A stretch of 64,000 bases of DNA from Leptolyngbya sp. Cla-17 (GTDB lineage: Bacteria; Cyanobacteriota; Cyanobacteriia; Leptolyngbyales; Leptolyngbyaceae): positions 310,001-374,000 of the forward strand of contig NZ_JAEVYN010000002.1 of assembly GCF_016807185.1 (NCBI RefSeq). Direction: 5' to 3'. Of this stretch, positions 34,985 to 43,955 are shown one piece after another. The notes beneath the pieces are model-generated. The model was not told the DNA's origin, made no database searches, and was given only the letters and a program-made list of their open reading frames with translations. A program made the position numbers and the translations under genes. The first letter of the stretch is position 1, and each line of letters begins with the position of its first letter.

Positions 34985-36793
34985 ATGACAGATGTGCCCG
35001 TTTCTCGGATTCGTAACTTTTCGATTATTGCCCACATTGACCATGGAAAGTCTACGCTTGCCGATCGCTTGCTGCAGGAGACTGGCACAGTTAACGCGCG
35101 GGAAATGAAAGAACAGTTTCTTGACAACATGGATCTGGAACGAGAGCGAGGCATTACGATTAAGCTCCAAGCTGCCCGGATGAATTACACAGCGAAAGAT
35201 GGCGAGAAGTACGTTTTAAACCTGATCGATACTCCAGGACACGTAGATTTTTCTTACGAAGTTTCGCGATCGCTAGCGGCATGTGAAGGTGCTTTACTTG
35301 TTGTTGATGCTTCTCAGGGTGTGGAAGCGCAAACTTTAGCAAACGTTTATTTAGCGTTGGAGCACAACCTGGAAATCATTCCGGTGTTGAACAAAATTGA
35401 TCTGCCCGGAGCTGAACCAGAGCGCGTAAAGCAGGAAATTGAAGACATCGTGGGCTTAGATTGCAGTCAGGCAATTTATGCCTCTGCAAAAGAAGGAATT
35501 GGAGTTCCTGATATTTTAGAATCGATTGTGCATCTGGTGCCCCCACCTAAAGATACGATCGCCGAACCGCTGCGCGCCCTAATTTTTGACAGCTACTATG
35601 ATCCCTATCGAGGTGTCATAGTATATTTCCGAGTAATGGATGGCAATGTTAAAAAAGGCGATCGCATTCGGCTGATGGCATCTCGCAAAGAGTATGTGAT
35701 TGATGAACTGGGAGTCTTGTCGCCCACGCAAGTACAAGTAAACGAACTGCACGCAGGCGAAGTTGGCTACATTGCCGCGTCGATTCGAGCCGTTGAGGAT
35801 GCGCGAGTTGGCGACACTATCACCTTGGCAGCAGTCCAGGCGATTGAGCCATTGCCGGGATACAGCGAAGCAACCCCCATGGTTTTTTGTGGCTTGTTTC
35901 CGACTGATGCCGACCAGTTTGAAGATTTGCGCGAAGCTCTGGAAAAACTCAAGTTGAGCGATGCAGCACTTAATTACGAACCCGAAACCTCTAGCGCTAT
36001 GGGTTTTGGCTTTCGCTGCGGCTTTTTAGGCTTGCTGCACATGGAAATTGTCCAAGAGCGGCTAGAGCGAGAATATAACTTAGATTTGATTACCACAGCG
36101 CCATCGGTGGTTTACCGCATTACTACGCTTAAGGGCGACGTGTTGCTGATTGACAACCCCAGCAAGTTGCCCGATCCGCAGCAGCGTGAAAAAATTGAAG
36201 AACCCTACGTTCAGGTAGATATTATTACCCCAGAAGTCTATGTGGGAACCTTGATGGAGCTTTCTCAAAGTCGTCGGGGTGTTTTCAAAGACATGAAATA
36301 CATGACGCCCGAGCGTACAACGCTGATCTATGAATTGCCTTTGGCAGAAGTGGCAACAGACTTTTTTGATCAGATGAAGTCGCGATCGCGGGGCTATGCC
36401 AGCATGGAGTACAAACTCATTGGCTATCGCGAAAATCCATTGGTCAAGCTAGATATCCTGATTAATGGCGATCCAGTCGATCCTCTCGCTACGATTGTTC
36501 ACCGTGATAAAGCCTACAACGTTGGTCGCGCCTTAACCGAAAAGCTAAAAGAACTGATTCCTCGCCACCAGTTCAAAATTCCAATCCAGGCAACGATCGG
36601 CAGCAAAGTCATCGCTAGCGAACAGATCCCTGCCATTCGCAAAGACGTATTGGCGAAATGCTATGGTGGCGACATTTCTCGGAAGAAAAAGCTCTTGCAG
36701 AAGCAGGCAAAAGGGAAAAAACGGATGAAGGCGATCGGAACAGTTGATGTTCCCCAAGAAGCTTTTATGGCAGTACTCCGGCTCGAACCTTAA
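34985..36793 (+). CDS. lepA: Elongation factor 4 (LepA)
   Basis: About 602 residues from ATG 34985 (MTDVPVSRIRNFSIIAHIDH, the usual LepA start; a GTG 15 codons upstream is unlikely). GTPase motifs: AHIDHGKSTL (G1), RGITIK (G2), DTPGHVDF (G3), NKIDLPGA (G4). LepA back-translocates or remodels stalled ribosomes. The C-terminal basic domain (GGDISRKKKLLQKQAKGKKR) is typical. Followed by a perfect hairpin terminator. Confidence 0.97.
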   Translation: MTDVPVSRIRNFSIIAHIDHGKSTLADRLLQETGTVNAREMKEQFLDNMDLERERGITIKLQAARMNYTAKDGEKYVLNLIDTPGHVDFSYEVSRSLAACEGALLVVDASQGVEAQTLANVYLALEHNLEIIPVLNKIDLPGAEPERVKQEIEDIVGLDCSQAIYASAKEGIGVPDILESIVHLVPPPKDTIAEPLRALIFDSYYDPYRGVIVYFRVMDGNVKKGDRIRLMASRKEYVIDELGVLSPTQVQVNELHAGEVGYIAASIRAVEDARVGDTITLAAVQAIEPLPGYSEATPMVFCGLFPTDADQFEDLREALEKLKLSDAALNYEPETSSAMGFGFRCGFLGLLHMEIVQERLEREYNLDLITTAPSVVYRITTLKGDVLLIDNPSKLPDPQQREKIEEPYVQVDIITPEVYVGTLMELSQSRRGVFKDMKYMTPERTTLIYELPLAEVATDFFDQMKSRSRGYASMEYKLIGYRENPLVKLDILINGDPVDPLATIVHRDKAYNVGRALTEKLKELIPRHQFKIPIQATIGSKVIASEQIPAIRKDVLAKCYGGDISRKKKLLQKQAKGKKRMKAIGTVDVPQEAFMAVLRLEP

Positions 36794-36855
36794 AACGGTT
36801 AGCTTGCTGGGGCCGGCTGGATTTCGCTACGTTGGCATCGGGCGCTAGGGAAAAT

Positions 36856-36907
36856 ACTTACTTTAAAAGGCGGGCTTCTTATGAGAAGCCCGCCTTTTAA
36901 AGTAAGT
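36856..36907. terminator. 24-bp perfect palindrome, bidirectional terminator
   Basis: Left arm starts ACTTACTTTAAAAGGCGGGC at 36856-36879, and the right arm is its exact reverse complement at 36884-36907, with only TATG between. The GC core GGCGGGCTTCT is flanked by TTTT on either strand. It separates lepA from the convergent 51-residue gene and should stop transcription both ways. The length of perfect pairing is unusual. Confidence 0.85.
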
Positions 36908-36989
36908 CATGAATTTATTTTTGGAAGTCTGCTCAATAGGCATCGCTGACTAACTCAGTCCAACATGATTGCGACTGTAAGTAGAGAGA

Positions 36990-37145
36990 TCAGAGTGAGT
37001 TTTTTCCTTGGGCATCATTAAGAAGTGCTGATTCTGCCGTCATACCAACTGCTGCTGCTGCACGGCTCAATAAACATTGCTCACGGTTTTTGACCATATG
37101 TTGGTGCCGCACCATCAACGCACGAGCTTGATCTTGAGTAGACAT
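36990..37145 (-). CDS. 51-residue conserved-looking small protein
   Basis: Found by translating the minus strand: MSTQDQARALMVRHQHMVKN, then RAAAAVGMTAESALLNDAQGKN. Start ATG 37145 has GGAG about 9 bases upstream. It looks cytoplasmic and helical, with one Cys. I do not know a named family; it may be a conserved cyanobacterial small protein. Convergent with lepA and divergent from the nitrate operon. Confidence 0.6.
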   Translation of the reverse strand: MSTQDQARALMVRHQHMVKNREQCLLSRAAAAVGMTAESALLNDAQGKNSL

Positions 37146-37824
37146 AGCTAATCTCCAAACTTAAAGAACTAATCAAGTCGATGTACGAAACGAGGTGTAC
37201 TTCAATCCTTAATCTCTAATATATCAGAATTTTCTGTAACAAATAATACAAAATTAGGTTTTTTGACTTATCGCTTTCGCAAAACTTTAGCAATAGAAGC
37301 AAAAATTAAAACGCGATCGCCCCAAAAAGCCTCACTACTCATCAGAAAAGGCAATTTCCTGAATTGCCGCATTGTTGAGTTTCTGATGAACAGCATCTTA
37401 AACAAGACATATACCGTTTGTAATGATTTAAGAAATTTATCGTTACTTGCTCGTTTAGCTAAAATTTAGCTCAAATGCTTGCATTGCAGTCATTTGAAGA
37501 AAAAATCTCGATCTTGAACCTGCGATAGTTGACTTTTTCGCATTAAAGTAATGCTGGAAACTCATATTTAGAAATATTTTGTAATTAACTATACGAAACT
37601 CTTGTTCCTATGCTTCTAACTTAGACCTAACCACGCATAAAGTAAAAAACTCCAAACTAATTTTTTAAAGAGAATAACCTCTGCTGAAATCGTTCCAACT
37701 TTTGGATCTGCAACTCGAAAGGGTAGCAGAGATTTTTAGAGACAGCCAGTTCGAGTATGAGAGTGATAGGCAAAAAGAGGGCGCGTTGGTTGAGCGGATT
37801 AGCAATGTTTCAGTGGATGGATTT
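37146..37824 (+). other. Nitrate operon leader and promoter region
   Basis: 679 bp without a convincing gene. It is strongly AT-rich. A 68-codon frame (37263-37469) has no ribosome site and no recognisable composition. The useful content is the NtcA-type promoter listed separately; the transcript leader from about 37630 to nirA would be nearly 200 bases. Confidence 0.5.
37581..37622 (+). promoter_or_regulatory. NtcA-activated promoter of the nirA operon
   Basis: GTA-N8-TAC at 37581-37594 (GTAattaactaTAC), followed after exactly 22 bases by a TAN3T-type -10 box TAACTT at 37617-37622. This is the canonical NtcA class II activation layout of cyanobacterial nitrogen genes. It predicts induction of nirA-nrtABCD-narB when ammonium is scarce (2-oxoglutarate high). 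Confidence 0.88.
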
Positions 37825-39372
37825 ATGACAAGTACTGTTCCGGCAGCAGCAAGTCTAAACAAGTTTGAAAAGCTAAAGGTAGAGAAGGATGGGCTAGCAA
37901 TCAAGGCAGAACTTGATGAGTTTGCCAAAATTGGATGGGAGGCAATGGATGAAAACGATCGCGACCATCGATTGAAATGGTTAGGCATTTTCTTTCGCCC
38001 AGTGACTCCTGGCAAGTTTATGCTGCGAATGCGCTTACCCAATGGCATTGTTACCAGTGGACAAATGCGTGTGCTGGCAGAGGTGATTCAGCGCTATGGC
38101 GAAGATGGCTATGGCGATATCACGACCCGACAAAACATTCAACTGCGTGGAATCCGTATTGAAGACATTCCAGACATCTTTAGCCGATTTGAACAGGCAG
38201 GGCTAACAAGTATTCAATCTGGCATGGACAATGTTCGCAACATCACAGGTTCACCCGTTGCTGGCATTGATGCCGATGAATTGATTGATACGCGGGGGCT
38301 GTGCCGCAAGGTGCAGGATATGATCACCAACAACGGCGAGGGTAATTCATCTTTTTCTAACCTGCCGCGCAAGTTTAATATTGCGATCGCGGGTTGTAGA
38401 GACAATTCCGTTCACGCCGAAATTAATGACATCGCCTTTATTCCAGCTTATAAGAATGACGTACTAGGCTTTAACGTGCTAGTAGGTGGTTTCTTCTCTG
38501 CCAAACGCTGCGAAGCTGCCATTCCTATGAAGGTCTGGGTTGATCCGAGCGAGGTCGTGGCTCTGTGTGAAGCAATTTTGCTGGTTTATCGTAACCATGG
38601 GTTAAGAGCAAATCGACAAAAAGCTCGTCTCATGTGGCTGATTGATGAGTGGGGTGTCGATCGCTTTCGGGCAGAAGTCGAACAGCAAATGGGGCATCCC
38701 TTGCAAGCTGAAGCCGAGAAAGATGAAATCCTTTGGGAAAAACGGGATCACATTGGCATTCATGCCCAGCAGCAACCTGGCTTAAGCTACGTTGGGCTGC
38801 ATGTGCCTGTGGGCCGCCTATTTGCATCAGATATGTTTGATTTAGCTCGCATTTCTGAAGTATATGGCAGCGGTGAATTGCGCCTCACGGTTGAGCAAAA
38901 CGTTTTGATTCCCAACGTGCCAGACTCGCGCATTGCGCCCTTGCTCAAAGAGCCACTGCTAGAGCGATTTTCTGTAAATCCATCTACGCTAGGGCGATCG
39001 CTGATTTCTTGCACCGGTGCCCAATTCTGCAACTTTGCGCTGGTTGAAACCAAGAACCGCGCCTTGGCACTCACCGCCGACCTGGATGCAGAATTGCACG
39101 TTCCTCATCCTGTGCGAATCCACTGGACGGGGTGCCCTAATTCTTGTGGTCAGCCTCAAGTCGCCGATATTGGTTTAATGGGCACCAAAATCCGCAAAGA
39201 CGGTAAAACAGTGGATGCCGTAGATCTTTATATGGGCGGCACTGTTGGCAAGGAAGCCAAACTTGGCACCTGTGTCCAAAAGGGAATTCCCTGCGAAGAC
39301 CTGCTGCCTGTTTTGCGGAATCTGTTGATTCAAGATTTCGGTGCTAGTCTTCGCGTTGAAGCCTCTAGTTAA
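37825..39372 (+). CDS. nirA: Ferredoxin-nitrite reductase
   Basis: 515 residues from ATG 37825, which gives the usual start MTSTVPAAASLNKFEKLKVE; an open frame back to 37702 is unlikely to be translated. Reduces nitrite to ammonium with ferredoxin. The sirohaem-[4Fe-4S] cysteines are visible as CTGAQFC and GCPNSCG, and the substrate-binding region includes YGDITTRQNIQLRG and KFNIAIAGCRDN. First gene of the nitrate assimilation operon. Confidence 0.96.
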   Translation: MTSTVPAAASLNKFEKLKVEKDGLAIKAELDEFAKIGWEAMDENDRDHRLKWLGIFFRPVTPGKFMLRMRLPNGIVTSGQMRVLAEVIQRYGEDGYGDITTRQNIQLRGIRIEDIPDIFSRFEQAGLTSIQSGMDNVRNITGSPVAGIDADELIDTRGLCRKVQDMITNNGEGNSSFSNLPRKFNIAIAGCRDNSVHAEINDIAFIPAYKNDVLGFNVLVGGFFSAKRCEAAIPMKVWVDPSEVVALCEAILLVYRNHGLRANRQKARLMWLIDEWGVDRFRAEVEQQMGHPLQAEAEKDEILWEKRDHIGIHAQQQPGLSYVGLHVPVGRLFASDMFDLARISEVYGSGELRLTVEQNVLIPNVPDSRIAPLLKEPLLERFSVNPSTLGRSLISCTGAQFCNFALVETKNRALALTADLDAELHVPHPVRIHWTGCPNSCGQPQVADIGLMGTKIRKDGKTVDAVDLYMGGTVGKEAKLGTCVQKGIPCEDLLPVLRNLLIQDFGASLRVEASS

Positions 39373-39462
39373 TCCAAACAGCGGCGATCGCGCTTCGCCC
39401 CACCTATAAAAGTTCTCCCACACTAATTCAACATCGCTGATTAATTAAAGCTAAAGGAACTC

Positions 39463-40791
39463 ATGACCAATCTTTCAAGACGGAAGTTCATCATTACCGC
39501 AGGTGCCGCTGGCGCTGGAACACTAATGGTGAAGGGCTGTAGTAGCTCCAACACTAGTACAACCAGCGCTTCTCCTAGTGCGGCTCCAGCGGTCAATGTT
39601 GCCGCTGGCGATACCCCAGAAGTCACCGCAGCGACTCTCGGTTTTATTGCCCTAACTGACTCTGCGCCATTAATTATTGCCCAGGAAAAAGGCTACTTTG
39701 CTAAGTACGGCATGAAAGATGTCAAGGTCGTTAAGCAAACGTCCTGGGCAACCACCCGCGATAACCTGTCCACTGGCTCTCAGGGCGGCGGTATTGATGG
39801 CGCTCACATTCTGACTCCTATGCCCTATCTGATGACCACGGGCAAAATCACGGACGGCAAAGAAGTGCCCATGTACATCCTGGCTAGGCTTAACCTGGAT
39901 GGACAAGCAATTTCCATTTCAAATACCTACAAAGATTTGAAAATTGGTTTAAAGAGTACAGATCTCAAACCAGCTTTTGCCAAAGAAAAAGCTGCCGGAA
40001 ATCCTGTCAAGTGTGCCGTCACCTTCCCTGGTGGAACTCACGATCTTTGGATGCGGTATTGGCTGGCTGCGAATGGAGTTGATCCAAACGAGGATGCCTC
40101 GTTAATCGTGATCCCACCGCCACAAATGGTTTCCAACATGCAAGAAGGACAAATGGCATCCTTTTGTGTGGGTGAACCTTGGAATGCAAAGTTGGTGAAG
40201 GAGGATATTGGCTACAGTGCCTTGACAACGGGTGAACTGTGGAACAAACATCCTGAAAAAGCTTTCTCCATGCGGGCTGATTGGGTAGACAAAAATCCTA
40301 AAGCTGCAAAAGCTCTGCTGATGGCAGTCATGGAAGCCCAAATGTGGTGTGATAAGGCAGAAAACAAGAAAGAGATGGCAGACATTATTGCCAAGCGGGA
40401 ATATTTGAAGGTCGAAGCAGCCGCGATCGCTGGGCGGCTTGAAGGCACCATCGACTTTGGGAATGGGCGGGTTGAAGAGAAAAGCCCACATGTGATGAAG
40501 TTCTGGCAAGACTACGCATCTTACCCGTTTGTCAGCCACGACACTTGGTTTGTCACCGAAGACAAGCGCTGGGGATACTTACCTGGTGATTTAGATACCA
40601 AGGCGTTGGTTAAGAAAGTGAACCGCGAAGATATTTGGCGCGATGCTGCAAAAGCAATGAAGGTTCCAGAGGCTGAAATTCCTAAGACGTCTTCTCGCGG
40701 TGTTGAAACTTTCTTTGATGGAGTTAAGTTTGACCCAGAAAATCCAGAGGCGTATCTGAAGAGCCTCAAGATCACTGCAATGAAAGCATAG
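39463..40791 (+). CDS. nrtA: Nitrate/nitrite ABC transporter substrate-binding lipoprotein
   Basis: 442 residues. A twin-arginine-like start (RRKFIITAGAAGAG) with lipobox-like MVKGC, a Ser/Thr linker, then the NrtA/CmpA-type binding domain (TLGFIALTDSAPLIIAQEKG, AHILTPMPYL, TFPGGTHDLWMRYWL). It binds nitrate and nitrite with high affinity outside the cytoplasmic membrane. It follows nirA by 90 bp and is followed by a hairpin that may stabilise its part of the mRNA. Confidence 0.95.
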   Translation: MTNLSRRKFIITAGAAGAGTLMVKGCSSSNTSTTSASPSAAPAVNVAAGDTPEVTAATLGFIALTDSAPLIIAQEKGYFAKYGMKDVKVVKQTSWATTRDNLSTGSQGGGIDGAHILTPMPYLMTTGKITDGKEVPMYILARLNLDGQAISISNTYKDLKIGLKSTDLKPAFAKEKAAGNPVKCAVTFPGGTHDLWMRYWLAANGVDPNEDASLIVIPPPQMVSNMQEGQMASFCVGEPWNAKLVKEDIGYSALTTGELWNKHPEKAFSMRADWVDKNPKAAKALLMAVMEAQMWCDKAENKKEMADIIAKREYLKVEAAAIAGRLEGTIDFGNGRVEEKSPHVMKFWQDYASYPFVSHDTWFVTEDKRWGYLPGDLDTKALVKKVNREDIWRDAAKAMKVPEAEIPKTSSRGVETFFDGVKFDPENPEAYLKSLKITAMKA

Positions 40792-40803
40792 GTTCTCAAT
40801 AGT

Positions 40804-40838
40804 GAGCTTTGGGTAAGTATTCCATTTACTCAAAGCTC
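40804..40838 (+). promoter_or_regulatory. Intercistronic hairpin after nrtA
   Basis: GAGCTTTGGGTAA at 40804-40816 pairs with TTACTCAAAGCTC at 40826-40838 (13 pairs including one G-U, 9-base loop), 12 bp after the nrtA stop. It is followed by only a short T-run, so it is more likely a mRNA 3'-end protector or partial terminator that keeps the binding protein more abundant than the transporter core. Confidence 0.65.
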
Positions 40839-40895
40839 TTTGCATCAACAGTCAAAAGCTTCCACACTCACCTAATATTCAAGGACAACTCGACC

Positions 40896-41726
40896 ATGGC
40901 AACACGCGCAGACGCTGGCGGTCTTCCATCTTCTTTGCCCTCTAATGTGTCGATTTATCTACAAAAGCATTCCAGAAAATTGGTTGCTCCAGTGCTTGGG
41001 TTCATCGTTGCTCTGTTTATTTGGCAAGTTTTTTCGACTCTGACAAAGGCATTGCCTGGACCCATTGAAGTGGTTCAACAAACTTGGGATCCCTTCATCA
41101 TTAATCCCTTCTTTAGAGAAGGAGATGATAAAGGTTTGGGCTGGCAAGCGCTAGCAAGTCTACAACGGGTAGCAGTTGGGTATACGCTCGCAGCGATTAT
41201 TGGGATTGCAGTTGGAGTGCTGGTCGGAGCCATTCCGATCGTTTATGAAGCGGTTGATCCGATGTTTCAGATTTTGCGGACCGTGCCACCGCTGGCATGG
41301 TTGCCGATCGCACTAGCAATCTTCAAAGACTCTGGACCTGCCGGAATCTTCATTATTTTTGTGACAGCAATTTGGCCCATCATCTACAATACTGCTGTCG
41401 GCGTGCAACAAATGCCTCAAGACTACAAAAATGTGGCGAAGGTGCTGCGTCTTTCTGGCTCAGAGTACTTTTTTAGCATTTTGCTGCCGTCCATCGTGCC
41501 TTACATGTTCACAGGATTGAAGTTAGGGGTTGGTTTGGCATGGTTGGCGATCGTAGCAGCCGAAATGTTGCGTGGCGATACGGGCATTGGCTTTTTTATC
41601 TGGAACTCCTATAACAGCGGCAGCCTTAGCGAAGTGATTTTGGCACTGTTCTACATTGGTGTGATTGGATTCTTGCTCGACAAACTGATTGGGTATTTTG
41701 CCAGTTTTGTCAGTTCAGATAAGTAA
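40896..41726 (+). CDS. nrtB: Nitrate ABC transporter permease
   Basis: About 276 residues from ATG 40896 (AAGGA 10 bases upstream; the longer frame from 40809 starts inside the hairpin). Six membrane helices with the permease coupling loop (VAKVLRLSGSEYFFSILLPS, the EAA-like motif). It forms the nitrate channel with NrtA, NrtC and NrtD. Fourth-helix LGVGLAWLAIVAAEML is typical of this family. Confidence 0.94.
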   Translation: MATRADAGGLPSSLPSNVSIYLQKHSRKLVAPVLGFIVALFIWQVFSTLTKALPGPIEVVQQTWDPFIINPFFREGDDKGLGWQALASLQRVAVGYTLAAIIGIAVGVLVGAIPIVYEAVDPMFQILRTVPPLAWLPIALAIFKDSGPAGIFIIFVTAIWPIIYNTAVGVQQMPQDYKNVAKVLRLSGSEYFFSILLPSIVPYMFTGLKLGVGLAWLAIVAAEMLRGDTGIGFFIWNSYNSGSLSEVILALFYIGVIGFLLDKLIGYFASFVSSDK

Positions 41727-41799
41727 GATGTCGCTAGAAAACTGACATTTCTGAATCCTTCTTCCAATTCCTAATTCATCCACATTCCCAGAGATATCT

Positions 41800-43806
41800 A
41801 TGTCTTTCTTTGTAGAAGTTGATCATGTTGATCGCATTTTTGAATTAGCAAATGGCGGTCAATATGTTGCCTTGAAGAACATTGAACTGAAGATGCAGCA
41901 AGGTGAGTTTGTTTCCTTGGTGGGACATTCTGGCTGCGGCAAATCAACGTTGCTGAACATCATGGCGGGACTAGACCATCCAACCAATGGGGGTGTGGTG
42001 CTGGAAGGTCGAGAAGTGACTCAGCCTGGACCCGATCGCATGGTGGTGTTTCAAAACTATTCCTTGCTGCCCTGGCTCACGGTGTATCAAAACATCGAAC
42101 TCGCTGTGAATAAGGTGATGGATAATTTGCCTGTTGCAGAGCGACAGAGCATCATCGACCGCCACATTGACTTGGTTGGGTTACGCAATGCAGTCCACAA
42201 AAAGCCGAATGAGCTATCTGGCGGGATGAAGCAACGGGTTGCGATCGCCCGTGCCCTCGCAATTCGTCCAAAGCTATTGCTGTTAGATGAACCCTTTGGT
42301 GCATTGGATGCTTTGACTCGTGGCAATCTGCAAGATCAGTTGATGCGGATTTGCGAAGAGAGCAAGATTACCTGCGTGATGGTGACCCATGATGTAGACG
42401 AAGCACTGTTGCTGAGTGATCGCATTGTGATGATGACTAATGGACCGGAAGCGCAAATTGGGCAAATTTTGGATGTACCCATGCCCCATCCGCGCCGTCG
42501 CTTAGAAGTCGTGAATCATCCCAGCTACTACACTCTGCGGAATGAGATGATTTACTTTCTCAATCAGCAAAAGCGGGAGAAAAAGCGCAAATCAAAAAAA
42601 GTGGTTGCGATCGCCCGTCACGGCTTAGAAAAAGTCAACCTGAATATCGGCTTTGTGCCCCTAACCGATTGCGCACCGCTGATGGTCGCAAAAGAGCTAG
42701 GCTTTTTTGCTAAACATGGTTTGGAAGAAGTTAATTTATCCCGTGAGCCAAGTTGGAAGGCAATTTTAGAAGGAGTTGCCTCCAATCGTCTAGATGCGGC
42801 TCAAATGGTGGCGGGAATGCCTCTGGCAATGACAGTTGGGTTTAACAACACTGATCCTTTGCCGATGGTTATTTCGTTGGTGCTGAGCCGTAATGGAAAC
42901 GCCATCACGTTGGACAAGGATATTTACAACCAAGGGGTGCGATCGCTCGAAGATTTTGCCGCCCTAGTTAAGCAACCCTCCGACAAATCCCGTACGCTGG
43001 GCACGGTGCATTCAACCTCCATGCACAATCTGATGTTGCGCTACTGGTTGGCATCCGGTGGCATTGATCCCGATCAAGATGTGAATCTTGCTGTCATTCC
43101 TCCAGCCCAAATGGTTGCCAATCTCCAGTCAAATAACATTGATGGCTATTGCGCAGGAGAACCCTGGAACTCTCGTGCCGTGCATGAAGGGCTAGGGGTC
43201 ATTATGGCAACTGATTTAGATATTTGGGCGGGGCATCCCGAAAAAGTACTAGGCGTTCGAGAAGATTGGGTGAATCAACATCCCCAAACTTATTTAGCCC
43301 TCGTAAAAGCGCTGATGGAAGCCTGTGAATACTGTGACGATCGCCGCAATCGTGAAGAAATTTTGAACCTCCTCTGCAAACCAGAATACGTTGGTTCCAA
43401 GCCAGAATACATTCGCCCTGGCTTCATTGATGCCTACAGCTATGGCATAGGAGAAGACCCTCGATCGCTGCTGAGATTTAATCAGTTCTACGTTGATCGG
43501 AGCAACTATCCTCAACAGATTGAGAGTCTTTGGATTTTGACCCAGCTTGCCCGATGGGGAATTGCGCCCTTTCCCAAAAACTGGGTGGAAGTGTTGCAAC
43601 GCACCCATCGCCTAGATGTGTATCGTGAAGCGGCTAAAGAACTCGACTTCCCAGTCACCGAACCCGATCGCCACCCCTTTGCGCTGTTCGATGAGATCAT
43701 CTTCAACCCAGATGATCCCCTTGCTTACCTCAACCAATTTGCGATCGCTCATCCAATTCAGGTTAAAGAAATCAAATTGGATAGTATTGCAACGGTAGCT
43801 GCTTAG
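41800..43806 (+). CDS. nrtC: Nitrate ABC transporter ATPase fused to a binding domain
   Basis: 668 residues. The N-terminal ABC ATPase has Walker A GHSGCGKSTLLN, signature LSGGMKQRVAIARAL and Walker B LLLLDEPFGALDALT. The C-terminal half (from about 280) is an NrtA-like domain (LNIGFVPLTDCAPLMVAKEL) without signal peptide, so it is cytoplasmic; in NrtC it serves ammonium-promoted inhibition of transport. The fusion is normal for the family. Confidence 0.96.
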   Translation: MSFFVEVDHVDRIFELANGGQYVALKNIELKMQQGEFVSLVGHSGCGKSTLLNIMAGLDHPTNGGVVLEGREVTQPGPDRMVVFQNYSLLPWLTVYQNIELAVNKVMDNLPVAERQSIIDRHIDLVGLRNAVHKKPNELSGGMKQRVAIARALAIRPKLLLLDEPFGALDALTRGNLQDQLMRICEESKITCVMVTHDVDEALLLSDRIVMMTNGPEAQIGQILDVPMPHPRRRLEVVNHPSYYTLRNEMIYFLNQQKREKKRKSKKVVAIARHGLEKVNLNIGFVPLTDCAPLMVAKELGFFAKHGLEEVNLSREPSWKAILEGVASNRLDAAQMVAGMPLAMTVGFNNTDPLPMVISLVLSRNGNAITLDKDIYNQGVRSLEDFAALVKQPSDKSRTLGTVHSTSMHNLMLRYWLASGGIDPDQDVNLAVIPPAQMVANLQSNNIDGYCAGEPWNSRAVHEGLGVIMATDLDIWAGHPEKVLGVREDWVNQHPQTYLALVKALMEACEYCDDRRNREEILNLLCKPEYVGSKPEYIRPGFIDAYSYGIGEDPRSLLRFNQFYVDRSNYPQQIESLWILTQLARWGIAPFPKNWVEVLQRTHRLDVYREAAKELDFPVTEPDRHPFALFDEIIFNPDDPLAYLNQFAIAHPIQVKEIKLDSIATVAA

Positions 43807-43955
43807 ACAAAGCTTGGTCTAACAGGAGTAGTACAACTAAAACAGCCCAAAAGTATTGATGTAACCGCATCCTAAAATTGCTTTTGTGATTGCCCGTCTT
43901 GATCCCTAACTGCTTGCAACCCATTCAACGCCGCCCATTACTGTAGAAAGCACTT

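Noticed and set aside
37263..37469. 68-codon plus-strand frame in the nitrate operon leader
   Set aside because: No ribosome site, ordinary AT-rich random composition, and it lies upstream of the NtcA promoter.
41800..43806. NrtC two-domain structure as a novel fusion
   Set aside because: The ATPase fused to an NrtA-like domain is the normal form of NrtC in cyanobacteria.
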